Shown here piece after piece: positions 16,275-25,006 of a DNA stretch of 44,266 nucleotides. A program made the translations under genes and the position numbers. Every line of letters starts with the position of its first letter. The first letter of the stretch is position 1. The stretch lies in contig CALJTY010000046.1 of the NCBI GenBank assembly GCA_937975915.1, positions 1 through 44,266 on the forward strand. The letters run 5' to 3'. Origin of the DNA: an uncultured Acidimicrobiaceae bacterium (GTDB taxonomy: Bacteria > Actinomycetota > Acidimicrobiia > Acidimicrobiales > RAAP-2). Under the pieces are notes generated by a model. That model did not search any database and had not been told where the DNA came from. It was given only the letters and a program-made list of their open reading frames with translations.

Positions 16275-16871
16275 GTGAGTCAGGCAATTTCCCCCCAGAG
16301 CCTGGCGAAGCCGGAGAAGATTGTTCACGATCGTCCGCCGATGCTTGCCATCGGAGTGATGATTTGGCTCGGAAGCGAGCTGATGTTCTTCTCAGGACTC
16401 TTCGCCGCGTTGTTTACAATCAAAGCACACCTCGTCGCGTGGCCTCCCGTAGGCACGAAGCTCGACACACTGCAAGCTGGAATCTTCACGATCATCTTGG
16501 TTGCGTCGTCTTTCACAATGCAGTGGGCTGTGTGGTTAGTTGAACACCGTCGTCGAAGTGAAGCACGAACTTGGACGATCATCACGATTGTCATGGGTGC
16601 TGTGTTCGTTGCGAACCAGTGCTACGAATGGATCAACCTCGAAACTCGTTGGTACACAAATTCCTACGGTTCTATTTTCTACATCACCACTGGTCTGCAC
16701 GGTCTACACGTAATGCTCGGTCTCGTTGCTATGGGATTCTTGTTGTTCCGTATGCGCGGAACTGAAGGCGACCCGGGTGAACTTTCAACCTTCCAAGGCG
16801 TCAGTTACTACTGGCACTTCGTCGACGTCGTATGGGTAGGGCTGTATTCAGCTCTCTTCTTCCTAAAGTAA
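16275..16871 (+). CDS. ctaE: Cytochrome c oxidase subunit III
   Basis: Membrane subunit III of the aa3-type terminal oxidase. From GTG 16275 the product is 198 residues with about five transmembrane helices, as in actinobacterial CtaE, which lacks the first two helices of the mitochondrial form. Landmarks are MIWLGSELMFFSGLFAALFT near the N-terminus, VANQCYEWINLE in the middle, GLHGLHVMLGLVAMGFLLF, and YYWHFVDVVWVGLYSALFF at the end. A TTG at 16248 would add nine polar residues; the GTG gives the more usual N-terminus. Neither start has a good ribosome binding site. It leads ctaE-qcrCAB, four bases before qcrC, which fits the bcc-aa3 supercomplex of this phylum. Subunits I and II are not in the window. 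Confidence 0.94.
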   Translation: MSQAISPQSLAKPEKIVHDRPPMLAIGVMIWLGSELMFFSGLFAALFTIKAHLVAWPPVGTKLDTLQAGIFTIILVASSFTMQWAVWLVEHRRRSEARTWTIITIVMGAVFVANQCYEWINLETRWYTNSYGSIFYITTGLHGLHVMLGLVAMGFLLFRMRGTEGDPGELSTFQGVSYYWHFVDVVWVGLYSALFFLK

Positions 16872-16875
16872 GAAC

Positions 16876-17769
16876 GTGATGATTCCAACTTTGCTCAAGC
16901 GTTCAGTACTTCTCAGTATCTTGGGAGTAGTTAGTGCTGGCCCACTTGTTTTGTTTGCTCAGAGTGCAGATGCAGTGAAGCAGCCATACCAAACTGAGCG
17001 AGCCAACTCAGGAACTCCTAACTCTGATGTTGTCAAAAAAGACGCAAACGGTGTTGTTACTTCTTACGGCAACTCGTCAATCATGTACAACGCTCCATCA
17101 CCTTCACTGATCAACCTTGGTAGGGCGCTCTACATGCAGAACTGTGCTTCTTGTCACGGCAACGAAGCAAATGGTGTGCCTGAAGGCGGATCATCTGGTG
17201 CATACCCTGCTCTGGTTGGACTTGGACCAGCCACAATTAACTTTTGGATTTCATCGGGACGAATGCCAGCGGCTAATCCTCGCCAAGTCCAGGCCATGCG
17301 TCAAAAGCCACGACTCAGCGATGCACAATCAGTTGCAATTGCTGCTTGGGTGAATTCACTTGCACCGAGCTACCCGTACATTCCGACACCAAACCTTGCA
17401 ACCGCAAACGTTTCGAATGGTGCAGCCCTTTTCGCGCTCAACTGTGCAGCGTGTCACACCATTGAAGGAATCGGCGACGCTCTAGCGAGCAACACCTACG
17501 CTCCATCACTTCACAACATTCCTGCATATCAAGTTGTAGAAGCAATTCGCATTGGCCCAGGTAACATGCCGCGCTTCACGGGAAATCTCTCTGATGCTCA
17601 AGTAAATGACATCACTAAGTTCGTAACAACGTACATCTCGCACCCGCAGAATCCTGGTGGTCTTGGCCTCGGAGGACTTGGTCCTGTAGCTGAAGGGTTC
17701 GTTGGACTCGCACTTGGAGTTGGCGTTCTAGCCATCTTCGGATTCTGGGTAGGAGAACGAGAAGAATGA
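16876..17769 (+). CDS. qcrC: Ubiquinol/menaquinol-cytochrome c reductase, diheme cytochrome c subunit
   Basis: The 297-residue membrane-anchored c-type cytochrome QcrC replaces cytochrome c1 and, through its second haem, the mobile cytochrome c in actinobacteria. Two haem-binding motifs are visible: CASCH near residue 93 and CAACH near 193, each opening a cytochrome c fold, with candidate methionine ligands in the GRMPAAN and NMPRFTG segments. A hydrophobic N-terminal signal/anchor lies at about 9-30 and a C-terminal membrane helix at about 273-292. GTG 16876 or ATG 16879 could be the start. The stop overlaps the qcrA ATG by four bases. Confidence 0.95.
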   Translation: MMIPTLLKRSVLLSILGVVSAGPLVLFAQSADAVKQPYQTERANSGTPNSDVVKKDANGVVTSYGNSSIMYNAPSPSLINLGRALYMQNCASCHGNEANGVPEGGSSGAYPALVGLGPATINFWISSGRMPAANPRQVQAMRQKPRLSDAQSVAIAAWVNSLAPSYPYIPTPNLATANVSNGAALFALNCAACHTIEGIGDALASNTYAPSLHNIPAYQVVEAIRIGPGNMPRFTGNLSDAQVNDITKFVTTYISHPQNPGGLGLGGLGPVAEGFVGLALGVGVLAIFGFWVGEREE

Positions 17770-18704
17770 GCAGCGGAACCGAAAATCACACTCCAGTGTC
17801 ACTGCGAGGGCTATCAGCAGACGACCCACACCTCCAGCCAGCAGCGCGTAATCCAGAGCGAGTTGAAAAGGTAATTGTCTTCAACTTCGTGTTGGGTATT
17901 TTCTTTGGACTCTTATTTATTGTTGCGTACATTCAAAACTGGCAGCCATGGATCCTCGGTGGCGCAATGGCCGGTTGCTTGACGCTTCTTGGAATTGGTC
18001 TTATTGCCTGGGGTAAGTACCTCATGCCACGTGGCCCCTTCGTAGAAGAGCGACACGAATTTCGAAACACTGATGAAGATCGCTCTGCTTTCGCTGCGGC
18101 AATTGTTCAACGTGGTGGTGGGCTAGTTAAGCGTCGTAAGTTGCTCACCGGTCTTTTCGCCGGTGGCATGGGAGTCTTCTCCTTGGGTGCAGTTTTCCCA
18201 CTGCTACGAAGCCTTGGACCAATGCCTAAAGGAACGCTTTTTCATACCGACTGGCGCAAAGATTCATACGCGGTTGACATCACGGGTCGTCGTGTACTTG
18301 TAGGCGACCTTGCTGTTGGAGCAATCGTTACGGTCTTTCCTGAAGGCGAGCAAGACACCGAAAATGGACAAGCAGTTGACCAGACAGTTCTTATTCGAAT
18401 CTCTAACCAAGACTTCACAACCATGAAGGGTCGAGAGACTTGGGGGCCTCAGGGAATCTTGGCCTACTCAAAGCTCTGCACTCACCTTGGTTGCCCGGTT
18501 GGACTTTACGAACAGCAATTGCAGTTGCTGGTGTGCCCATGTCACCAGTCAATGTTTGACGTTAACAACGGTGCCGTTCCACAATTTGGCCCTGCACCAC
18601 GACCTCTTCCGCAGTTACCGATCTACATTGATGCTGATGGGTACATTCGCGCACAGTCTGACTACCGTGAGCCTGTAGGGCCTGGATTCTGGGAGCGCGC
18701 ATGA
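17766..18704 (+). CDS. qcrA: Rieske iron-sulfur subunit of the bcc complex
   Basis: The 312-residue Rieske protein carries electrons from menaquinol to the cytochrome c subunit. The 2Fe-2S ligands are clear: CTHLGC near residue 238 and CPCHQSMFD near residue 258, the usual two Cys-His pairs, followed by PRPLPQLPI. The N-terminus carries two hydrophobic helices at about 38-80 and a third at about 123-142, the three-helix layout of actinobacterial QcrA. The start overlaps qcrC and the TGA overlaps the qcrB ATG (18701-18704), so the three bcc subunits are coupled. Confidence 0.96.
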   Translation: MSSGTENHTPVSLRGLSADDPHLQPAARNPERVEKVIVFNFVLGIFFGLLFIVAYIQNWQPWILGGAMAGCLTLLGIGLIAWGKYLMPRGPFVEERHEFRNTDEDRSAFAAAIVQRGGGLVKRRKLLTGLFAGGMGVFSLGAVFPLLRSLGPMPKGTLFHTDWRKDSYAVDITGRRVLVGDLAVGAIVTVFPEGEQDTENGQAVDQTVLIRISNQDFTTMKGRETWGPQGILAYSKLCTHLGCPVGLYEQQLQLLVCPCHQSMFDVNNGAVPQFGPAPRPLPQLPIYIDADGYIRAQSDYREPVGPGFWERA

Positions 18705-20245
18705 CCGACGTATTAGAGACAAAGAGATCTAAGAAATTGGCTAAGGGCCCATTTGGCTCAGTAGGACACGCTCTCAACGAGCTTGACGATCGTCTTGGCA
18801 CTGCCAAGGTTGGGCGCACATTTCTCGACAAAATTTTCCCAGACCACTGGTCATTCATGCTGGGTGAAATTGCACTGTATTCATTTGTAATTCTGCTCGT
18901 GACAGGAATTTTCCTCGCGCTGTACTACATCCCAAGTACAGCAATCGTCACCTACAAGGGTGAGTACTTACCGCTCTACGGGCAAAAAGTGACCGAAGCG
19001 TTCGCCTCGACGGTGGACCTTTCATTTGCGGTGCGCGGTGGGCTTTTGATGCGTCAAATGCACCACTGGGCTTGTGACATCTTTGTCGGAGCAATTGTTG
19101 TTCACATGGCTCGCGTTTTCTTCACAGGAGCATTCCGCAAGCCACGCGAACTCAACTGGACCATCGGAACGACGTTGCTCACACTCGCAATTGTTAACGG
19201 ATTCCTCGGGTACTCACTTCCAGACGACTTGGTTTCTGGAACTGGTATTCGAATTGCGTACTCAATTATTCTTTCGATTCCTGTTGTAGGTAGTTACATC
19301 GGCTTCTGGGTATTCGGAGGAAACTTCCCTGGAACCATGGTCATCCCTCGTTTCTTCGTTCTCCACGAATTTATTGTTCCGCTTTTGATTCTTGGTCTCG
19401 TGGGTGCTCACCTTGCACTTCTCGTTCGCCAAAAGCACACTCAGTTTCCTGGCCCCGGCAAAACTGAAGAGAACGTTGTCGGAACACCTATGTTCCCGGT
19501 TTTCATGGCTAAGACAACAGGCTTCTTGCTTCTTGTTGCTGGAGTTACTGCGCTGCTTGGTGCATTTGCGCAGATCAATCCGATCTGGCAGTTCGGTCAG
19601 TATCACGCGGCAAACATTTCTTACGCCGTGCAGCCTGACTGGTACATGGGATTTCTCGACGGGGCACTTCGTATTTGGCCATCGTGGACGTTCCACAGTT
19701 TTGGACACACCATTGCATTCAACATCTTGATCCCGTCAGTGATCTTGCCGGGAATCGTGTTTGGAATCGCTTATGCGTGGCCAGCCGTTGAACGCAAGCT
19801 CACTGGCGACAATGCGATACACCACCTGCTAGATCGTCCTAGCGACCGTGCAGTTCGCACTTCTCTTGGTGTGACACTTCTTGCCTACTTGATGATGTTA
19901 TTCATCGCAAGTTCAACGGACGTTATTGCAAACTTCTTCCACGTCTCTCTTGACGCTGTTTTGTGGGCAATGCGAATTCTTGTTGTTTTAGTTCCGCTCA
20001 TTGCGTACCCGATGACCTACAAGATTTGCAAGGAAATGCAGAACTTCAAGGGTGCCGGAAAGCGCAAGACTACGAATGTTGTTTCCAGAACTACTGAAGG
20101 TGAGTACGTCTCGGCTGCATCACCTCGATACGTTGACGACATCCCAGCCCACCTGGCTCCAATTCCAGTTCCGACATATATCGAAGAAGTGCAAGCACCA
20201 GCTAATGACGCAGACGGAAACGGTACGCGCGTAGTTGACCGATAA
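18701..20245 (+). CDS. qcrB: Cytochrome b subunit of the bcc complex
   Basis: Membrane cytochrome b, 514 residues, housing the two b haems and the quinol sites. Visible marks are LLMRQMHHWACDIFVGAIVV around residue 108 and IPRFFVLHEFIVPLLILGLV around residue 210, which contain the paired haem-ligand histidines. The quinol-oxidation site PEWY appears as QPDWY in this family (AVQPDWYMGFLDG near residue 310). A polar C-terminal tail of about 70 residues follows the last helix, as is common in actinobacteria. It is the last gene of ctaE-qcrCAB; no clear hairpin terminator follows it. Confidence 0.96.
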   Translation: MTDVLETKRSKKLAKGPFGSVGHALNELDDRLGTAKVGRTFLDKIFPDHWSFMLGEIALYSFVILLVTGIFLALYYIPSTAIVTYKGEYLPLYGQKVTEAFASTVDLSFAVRGGLLMRQMHHWACDIFVGAIVVHMARVFFTGAFRKPRELNWTIGTTLLTLAIVNGFLGYSLPDDLVSGTGIRIAYSIILSIPVVGSYIGFWVFGGNFPGTMVIPRFFVLHEFIVPLLILGLVGAHLALLVRQKHTQFPGPGKTEENVVGTPMFPVFMAKTTGFLLLVAGVTALLGAFAQINPIWQFGQYHAANISYAVQPDWYMGFLDGALRIWPSWTFHSFGHTIAFNILIPSVILPGIVFGIAYAWPAVERKLTGDNAIHHLLDRPSDRAVRTSLGVTLLAYLMMLFIASSTDVIANFFHVSLDAVLWAMRILVVLVPLIAYPMTYKICKEMQNFKGAGKRKTTNVVSRTTEGEYVSAASPRYVDDIPAHLAPIPVPTYIEEVQAPANDADGNGTRVVDR

Positions 20246-20299
20246 GGTTTCTGCCCAGCGACTCCTTGCTGTGGCAAAAGTTTGCTCAGAAAATTATCT

Positions 20300-20330
20300 T
20301 TGAATTTGCCTTAACTTCAAGGAATAAATA
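20300..20330 (+). promoter_or_regulatory. Weak candidate promoter for the moxR-VWA pair
   Basis: The 126-base gap after qcrB contains TTGAAT (20300-20305) and TAAATA (20325-20330) separated by 19 bases, in an AT-rich stretch that stands out from its surroundings. The ATG of the ATPase gene follows about 40 bases later. The spacing is longer than ideal. No terminator hairpin was found in the same gap. Confidence 0.25.
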
Positions 20331-20371
20331 CTGGTTGGACGACGTTGATTCGTGCCACGTAAGGTAATTGA

Positions 20372-21796
20372 ATGAGTATTCCAAATGTCCCCGCAGAACT
20401 AGCAACCACCCTTGGCGCCCTTCGAAAGTCAGGTTACGAAGCTAAGTCAGTTCGTGAAGAACTTCGCGTCAACTTAGAAAAGCGTCTCAGTGAAGGTCGT
20501 CCACTCACCTCAGCAGTTCTTGGTTATGAAGACACGGTTCTTCCTCAACTAGAGACAGCACTGCTGGCTGGCCACGACATCATCTTGCTCGGCGAACGTG
20601 GACAGGCAAAGACTCGAATGATTCGTTCACTCGTAGAGCTGCTCGACGAATGGTTGCCAATCGTCGAAGGCTCAGAAGTGCGAGACGATCCGTTTGCGCC
20701 AATCTCTGCGTACGCAATCGAACTCGTTGCTGAAAAGGGTGACGACACACCAATTTCGTGGGTACACCGAACTCGCAGGTTCGCAGAAAAACTCGCATCG
20801 CCAGACACATCAATGGCAGACCTCATTGGAGAAGTTGACCCGATCAAAGTTGCTGGTGGACTATTCCTCGATGACCCCCGCGCACTTTCTTATGGACTAG
20901 TTCCCAAGTCCAACCGCGGCATCTTTGCAATGAATGAGCTCCCAGACCTTTCTGAGCGAATCCAGGTGGGGCTTTTAAACGTTCTCGAAGAGCGTGACGT
21001 TCAGATCCGTGGCCACCTTGTTCGCCTAGATCTTGATGTGCTCGTGGTCGCAACTGCGAACCCTGAGGACTACACCAACCGTGGTCGACTTATTACCCCG
21101 CTGAAAGACCGTTTTGGTTCACAGATCCGTACCCACTACCCATACGAAATTGCAACAGAGATTGAAATCATCAAGATGGAATCGAAGTTGCCTACGTCGA
21201 CAAAGCCCGTCGTCGTGCCCTGGTTTATTGACGACATCGTTGCTCGTGTGAGTCACGTTGCGCGCAAGAGTCACGTCATCAGCCAGCGTTCTGGTGTGTC
21301 TGTTCGACTTTCAATTGCGAACTATGAGACAGTCATCGCTAATGCGCTTCGTCGAACTCTTCGAACAAATGACGACACAGTCGTTCCTCGTGTGAGTGAC
21401 TTAAGCGCAATGATTCAATCAACGCAGGGCAAGATTGAATTCGACACCATGGATGATGGTGATTCCGACCAAGTGATTGCAGCGCTCGTTTCGCTCGCAG
21501 TGCGCCAGTGCTTCTCAGAGACTGTTTTGCTGGAAGAAGCTCCGCTCATTGTTGAGTCTTTCAATGACGAAGTCATTGTTCACACTGGTGATGATCTTCC
21601 AGACCAGGATTACCTCAATGTGCTGGCCGCCATGCCAGCTCTAGCCGGCCCGGTTGCTCGTGTGGCTGGACCAGAGGCCAGCAGTGGAGAGATTGCTGCA
21701 GCGACAGAATTCATCTTGGAAGGCCTCTATCTCACCAAGCGTCTAGCTAAGGATGCATCCGGAGCGCGTGCGCTCTACCGCTCAAGGAATCGCTAG
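20372..21796 (+). CDS. MoxR-family AAA+ ATPase
   Basis: The 474-residue cytosolic AAA+ protein resembles the magnesium-chelatase ChlI/MoxR group. Walker A is GERGQAKTRMIRSL at 74-87. Walker B lies in GIFAMNELPDLSERIQVGLL near residue 185, followed by NVLEERDVQIRG, which is typical of MoxR and ChlI insertions. A sensor-like stretch, VVATANPEDYTNRGRLITPL, follows near residue 226. MoxR ATPases act with von Willebrand factor A proteins in metal insertion, complex assembly or envelope-stress processes, and such a gene follows here, sharing one base of the stop and start codons. The client is unknown. The bcc complex next door is a candidate on position alone. Confidence 0.85.
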   Translation: MSIPNVPAELATTLGALRKSGYEAKSVREELRVNLEKRLSEGRPLTSAVLGYEDTVLPQLETALLAGHDIILLGERGQAKTRMIRSLVELLDEWLPIVEGSEVRDDPFAPISAYAIELVAEKGDDTPISWVHRTRRFAEKLASPDTSMADLIGEVDPIKVAGGLFLDDPRALSYGLVPKSNRGIFAMNELPDLSERIQVGLLNVLEERDVQIRGHLVRLDLDVLVVATANPEDYTNRGRLITPLKDRFGSQIRTHYPYEIATEIEIIKMESKLPTSTKPVVVPWFIDDIVARVSHVARKSHVISQRSGVSVRLSIANYETVIANALRRTLRTNDDTVVPRVSDLSAMIQSTQGKIEFDTMDDGDSDQVIAALVSLAVRQCFSETVLLEEAPLIVESFNDEVIVHTGDDLPDQDYLNVLAAMPALAGPVARVAGPEASSGEIAAATEFILEGLYLTKRLAKDASGARALYRSRNR

Positions 21797-23790
21797 TGGC
21801 TGTTCGTTACGGTTTTCGTCGCTTTGGTGATGACGATGACTTTGACGACCTCGATGCCGATGAATTACTTCGCCTCCTCGCCGATGACTTCATGGAAAGT
21901 GGCGACCTGGAAGAGGCCATGGAGCGACTACTTCGTAGCGGCTTTGAAACTGAAGACGGCGAACGAGTTGAAGGTCTGCGCGAGCTCTTAGAACGCACTC
22001 GCCAAAAGCGACGTGAACTCGAAGAGCAAGCTGATCCTGACGGCGAAATGCAGCGCTACCGCGACTGGCTCGAAGAGATTGAGTCCATTGAAGGCGACGA
22101 ACTCGATCAACTGCTTTCTGAGGCCGAAGAATCTGATGACGAACGTCGCAAAGAAGTCACCCGAGACCTCGTAGAGCAAAAAAAGATGCAACAAGACCTC
22201 ATGAGCGACAAACTTTCTGAGCGTCTTGGTAATTATCAGAACTACGACTTTGTTTCTAGTGAAGCCCGTGAGCAGTTTGAGCAACTAATGAATGAGCTCA
22301 AAGAAGATGTTCTCAACACTTACTTCGAGCAGAGCAAAGAGATGATGGGCAATCTTGACCCTGAACAGCTTGCACGAACTAGAGAGATGATGGATGCACT
22401 CTCAAAAATGATTGAGCAAGACCGCGCTGGTGAGCCGCTTGATCCATCATTCGAGTCCTTTATGGAAAAGTTCGGTGATTTCTTTCCTGGTGCTGAGACG
22501 CTCGAAGATGTCATTCGCGCAATGGCAGAACGTGCCGCCGCTGCAGAAGCAATGTTTAACTCGCTCTCTGGTGAACAGCAGGCGGAACTTCGCGCCATGT
22601 TTGCCAAGATGATGGAGGACATGGATCTGAACTTTTCCATGAACCGCCTTGTTTCAAACCTGCGCCAAGCAACCCCTGACATTGACTGGAACCGTGCACA
22701 TCGCATGCGTGGAGAGAATGGCTCATCATTCGCAGATGCAGCTTCTGTTGCAGAGCAGCTCGGCGAGCTACGTGGCTTGGAGGATTTCCTCAGTCAGTCC
22801 AACCCCGCACAGGGCCTGCCAGAAGTCGATGTGGAGTCAGTTCGTCGAAACCTTGGTGACGACGCTGCTCGCCACGTTCAGCGCCTTCAAAAGGCCCTGA
22901 AGGGTCTTAAAGACAAAGGGTTCATTGACCGCAATGGAAAGAAAATGGAGCTCACCGCTAAGGGTGTTCGCCAAATTGGCCAGCAGGCTCTGAAGGATCT
23001 CTTTGCTCAGCTGAAGGATTCTCCAACACTTGGAGCCCACCGCGAGGCGACTGTCTCTCGAGGTGGCGACCGCGAAGAGACTTCCAAGGCCTGGGAGCCA
23101 GGGGAGCCCCTATCGCTCAATCTTCCAAAGACGCTGCGAAACGCCATTTTCCGTCAAGGCCCCGGCACGCCTGTGAAGTTGCACCACGATGACTTCGAAG
23201 TTGAAGAATTCGAATCAACCAAAAAAGCCGCCACGGTCTTTGCAATTGACCTTTCGCTTTCTATGGCCATGCGTGGAAACCTGGTTCCCGCAAAGAAGAT
23301 GGTCCTTGCTCTTACGCAACTCATTCGCTCAAAGTATCCGCGTGACTTCTGCGCAGTTGTGGGGTTTGGAGAAATGGCCCACGAACTAAAAATCGAAGAC
23401 ATTCCCGCACTCACCATTGACTACGCCTATGGAACAAACCTCCAGCACGCGTTGGCCTTGAGTCGGCATTTGATGCGAAATGAGAAGGGTGAGCGCCAAG
23501 TAGTGGTCGTTACAGATGGTGAGCCAACGGCTCACCTGATGGAGAATGGAGAACCATTCTTCTCGTGGCCACCAGTTCACGAAACCTTGCAAAAGACCAT
23601 GGCTGAAGTGCTTCGCTGCACGAAAGCTGGGATTGTTATAAACACCTTTGCGCTGGACATTGAACGCAGCCAATTCCCATTTGTTGAGCAGATCTCTAAG
23701 GTCAATGGGGGGCGCACTTTCTATACCTCCGTTGATGAACTGGGCTCCTATGCCCTCGATGACTTCGTAAGGAACCGCCGGGCGGGGTAG
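21796..23790 (+). CDS. Von Willebrand factor A domain protein, partner of the MoxR ATPase
   Basis: The 664-residue protein starts at GTG 21796, overlapping the ATPase stop by one base. The first 400 or so residues are strongly acidic and helical, with long charged runs (DDDDFDDLDADELLRLLADD near residue 13) and probable coiled coils. The last 200 residues form the VWA domain: the MIDAS metal-site motif FAIDLSLSMAMRG (DxSxS, near 481-490) and the later VVVTDGEPTAHLM near 570. The pattern resembles CobT, ChlD and other VWA partners of AAA+ ATPases. No signal peptide or membrane segment is seen, so the complex is probably cytosolic. Function is unassigned beyond the ATPase-VWA partnership. Confidence 0.85.
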   Translation: MAVRYGFRRFGDDDDFDDLDADELLRLLADDFMESGDLEEAMERLLRSGFETEDGERVEGLRELLERTRQKRRELEEQADPDGEMQRYRDWLEEIESIEGDELDQLLSEAEESDDERRKEVTRDLVEQKKMQQDLMSDKLSERLGNYQNYDFVSSEAREQFEQLMNELKEDVLNTYFEQSKEMMGNLDPEQLARTREMMDALSKMIEQDRAGEPLDPSFESFMEKFGDFFPGAETLEDVIRAMAERAAAAEAMFNSLSGEQQAELRAMFAKMMEDMDLNFSMNRLVSNLRQATPDIDWNRAHRMRGENGSSFADAASVAEQLGELRGLEDFLSQSNPAQGLPEVDVESVRRNLGDDAARHVQRLQKALKGLKDKGFIDRNGKKMELTAKGVRQIGQQALKDLFAQLKDSPTLGAHREATVSRGGDREETSKAWEPGEPLSLNLPKTLRNAIFRQGPGTPVKLHHDDFEVEEFESTKKAATVFAIDLSLSMAMRGNLVPAKKMVLALTQLIRSKYPRDFCAVVGFGEMAHELKIEDIPALTIDYAYGTNLQHALALSRHLMRNEKGERQVVVVTDGEPTAHLMENGEPFFSWPPVHETLQKTMAEVLRCTKAGIVINTFALDIERSQFPFVEQISKVNGGRTFYTSVDELGSYALDDFVRNRRAG

Positions 23791-23863
23791 TCGAAATAGC
23801 CTTTTATCAGGTATTTCTCCATTCTGATTTGCAATTCTCGTGAAACCCAGTAACAATGACATC

Positions 23864-23877
23864 GTTGTAATTACAAC
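23864..23877. promoter_or_regulatory. Perfect 14-base palindrome upstream of whiB
   Basis: GTTGTAATTACAAC is its own reverse complement and lies 33 bases before the whiB ATG at 23911, immediately next to a second palindromic site. It is a good candidate for a dimeric regulator or part of the promoter (TTGTAA could serve as a -35). The protein that binds it is unknown. Confidence 0.45.
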
Positions 23878-23893
23878 AGTGACGTACGTTACA
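23878..23893 (+). promoter_or_regulatory. CRP/GlxR-like box upstream of whiB
   Basis: AGTGACGTACGTTACA fits the CRP/GlxR consensus TGTGA-NN-TA-NN-TCACA at eight of the ten conserved arm positions and keeps the central TA. A closely similar 16-mer (13 of 16 identical, same orientation to its gene) lies upstream of the second whiB at 25306-25321. In mycobacteria, whiB1 is a known CRP target. The site ends 17 bases before the ATG, so it overlaps or lies downstream of any normal promoter, which would favour repression. Confidence 0.5.
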
Positions 23894-23910
23894 AATTCGA
23901 GGAGCAATTC

Positions 23911-24186
23911 ATGGAAATAGTAGACATCATGAGCGGTATGGAAGATCGCGGTTGGCAGTCTCGTGCGAACTGCATGGGCGTTGACCCAGACTTGTTCTTC
24001 CCAGAACGCGGTGCCTCTACCCGTGAAGCAAAAGAAGTTTGCCGTGGTTGTGTTGTGAAAGATGACTGCCTGGAATACGCACTCGACAATGGTGAGAAGT
24101 TCGGCATTTGGGGTGGAATGTCAGAGCGTGAACGTCGTCGCCTTCGTCGTGCTCGCGCTATTGAGCGTCGCGCTCAAGCTGGTTGA
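23911..24186 (+). CDS. WhiB-family iron-sulfur transcriptional regulator (WhiB2-like)
   Basis: The 91-residue protein has the four cluster cysteines C21, C44, C47 and C53 in the WhiB pattern C-x(n)-C-x2-C-x5-C, then the beta-turn motif GIWGG at 65-69 and a basic C-terminus (SERERRRLRRARAIERR) for DNA binding. WhiB proteins bind the sigma factor region 4 and act at promoters under redox or nitric oxide control. LFFPERG with STREAK is most like WhiB2/WhmD, which acts in cell division in mycobacteria and streptomycetes, though this assignment is tentative. Translation from ATG 23911 is backed by AGGAG six bases upstream. Two palindromic sites lie just before it. Its stop directly abuts the convergent formimidoyltransferase-like gene. 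Confidence 0.93.
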   Translation: MEIVDIMSGMEDRGWQSRANCMGVDPDLFFPERGASTREAKEVCRGCVVKDDCLEYALDNGEKFGIWGGMSERERRRLRRARAIERRAQAG

Positions 24187-24990
24187 TTAACTACAACGAG
24201 CTTCGATAGTTGTTTCGTAGCTAAGTCCGAGTTGCTCTAAGCGACTGGGTTCTTCGCTGGAAACCACCGAACTAGGACACAGTCCAACTAATTCGCAGTG
24301 GTGAATAGTTTCTGATCCTTCTAGTTGCCTTTGCACTTGATCAAAAACTTCTGATGGTTTAACAACGTCTGGCGCAATTACGTTGCAGCTCACCTGAACG
24401 AAGTCTCCAACAGCAAATGCCAGGGTTCGTACCTCTTGGCTGCGCACGCTCGTAGCGAGAAATCGAGCTCTTGCAAGAGTGCAGTTACTGAGCCAGATGT
24501 TCCATGCCAGCAGCACCGGCCTCTCACCCATAGCAACGGCTCCAAGTTCGAGGTGGGGAGCAGATGGCCCAAAGTCTGGGGCGAGTTCCTTAAATGCAGT
24601 TTTTCTAATCTCGGGTAGTGAGCGCTCAGCGCCGTAAAGAAAAACCGGAACTGCAAACGTTTCACTAAGCCACTTCGCAGTTTCATCGCGCATCGCAATG
24701 GCTTGGGCACCTTCTGATTTATTAAGGGCAACAAATGGCACAACGTCAACCACTCCAAAGCGTGGGTGCACGCCCTCGTGCTCAGAGAGTGACAAGTGCT
24801 GATAACACGCAGTGACGAAATTTTTTACGTCCTTGAGAAGTTCGTTCTTCTCGTTGATGAGCGTAAAGACTGAACGATTATGAAATGAATCACTGTGAAG
24901 ATCACGAAGTGAAGTTCCAGCATTCGAGGCGAGTTCGTTAAGGACCTTAACGCTGGAACCCTCAGAGATGTTTATGACGCACTCGAACAC
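24187..24990 (-). CDS. Glutamate formimidoyltransferase-like protein (FtcD N-terminal type)
   Basis: The 267-residue soluble protein resembles the formimidoyltransferase half of FTCD, which moves a formimino group between formimino-glutamate and tetrahydrofolate in histidine breakdown. The N-terminus MFECVINISEG matches the family's opening ECVPNFSEG. HPRFGVVDVVPF at 75-86 carries the histidine believed to be catalytic in the family (H75). It is somewhat shorter than the usual 300-residue domain and has no cyclodeaminase half. No other histidine-degradation gene is in the window, so the true reaction may be another folate one-carbon step. It starts 16 bases after the second whiB stop on the same strand, so the two are probably co-transcribed. 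Confidence 0.7.
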   Translation of the reverse strand: MFECVINISEGSSVKVLNELASNAGTSLRDLHSDSFHNRSVFTLINEKNELLKDVKNFVTACYQHLSLSEHEGVHPRFGVVDVVPFVALNKSEGAQAIAMRDETAKWLSETFAVPVFLYGAERSLPEIRKTAFKELAPDFGPSAPHLELGAVAMGERPVLLAWNIWLSNCTLARARFLATSVRSQEVRTLAFAVGDFVQVSCNVIAPDVVKPSEVFDQVQRQLEGSETIHHCELVGLCPSSVVSSEEPSRLEQLGLSYETTIEARCS

Positions 24991-25006
24991 AATGTGTTCA
25001 GGTTAC

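Noticed and set aside
19262..19708. 148-codon open frame on the minus strand within qcrB
   Set aside because: Antisense to well-conserved cytochrome b segments, with a very Lys/Arg/Glu-rich composition typical of a reverse-strand shadow.
20262..20285. Inverted repeat GCAAA-AG-TTTGC after qcrB
   Set aside because: A two-base loop cannot form a stable hairpin and there is no T tract.
23796..23825. Possible terminator after the VWA gene (AATAGCC ... GGTATT)
   Set aside because: The stem has a bulge, the arms are AT-rich and no T run follows, so it is too weak to call.
23386..23907. 173-codon open frame on the minus strand
   Set aside because: It lies almost wholly inside the VWA gene, in which the plus strand carries clear MIDAS motifs. 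The translated product has no recognisable domain and crosses the whiB promoter region.
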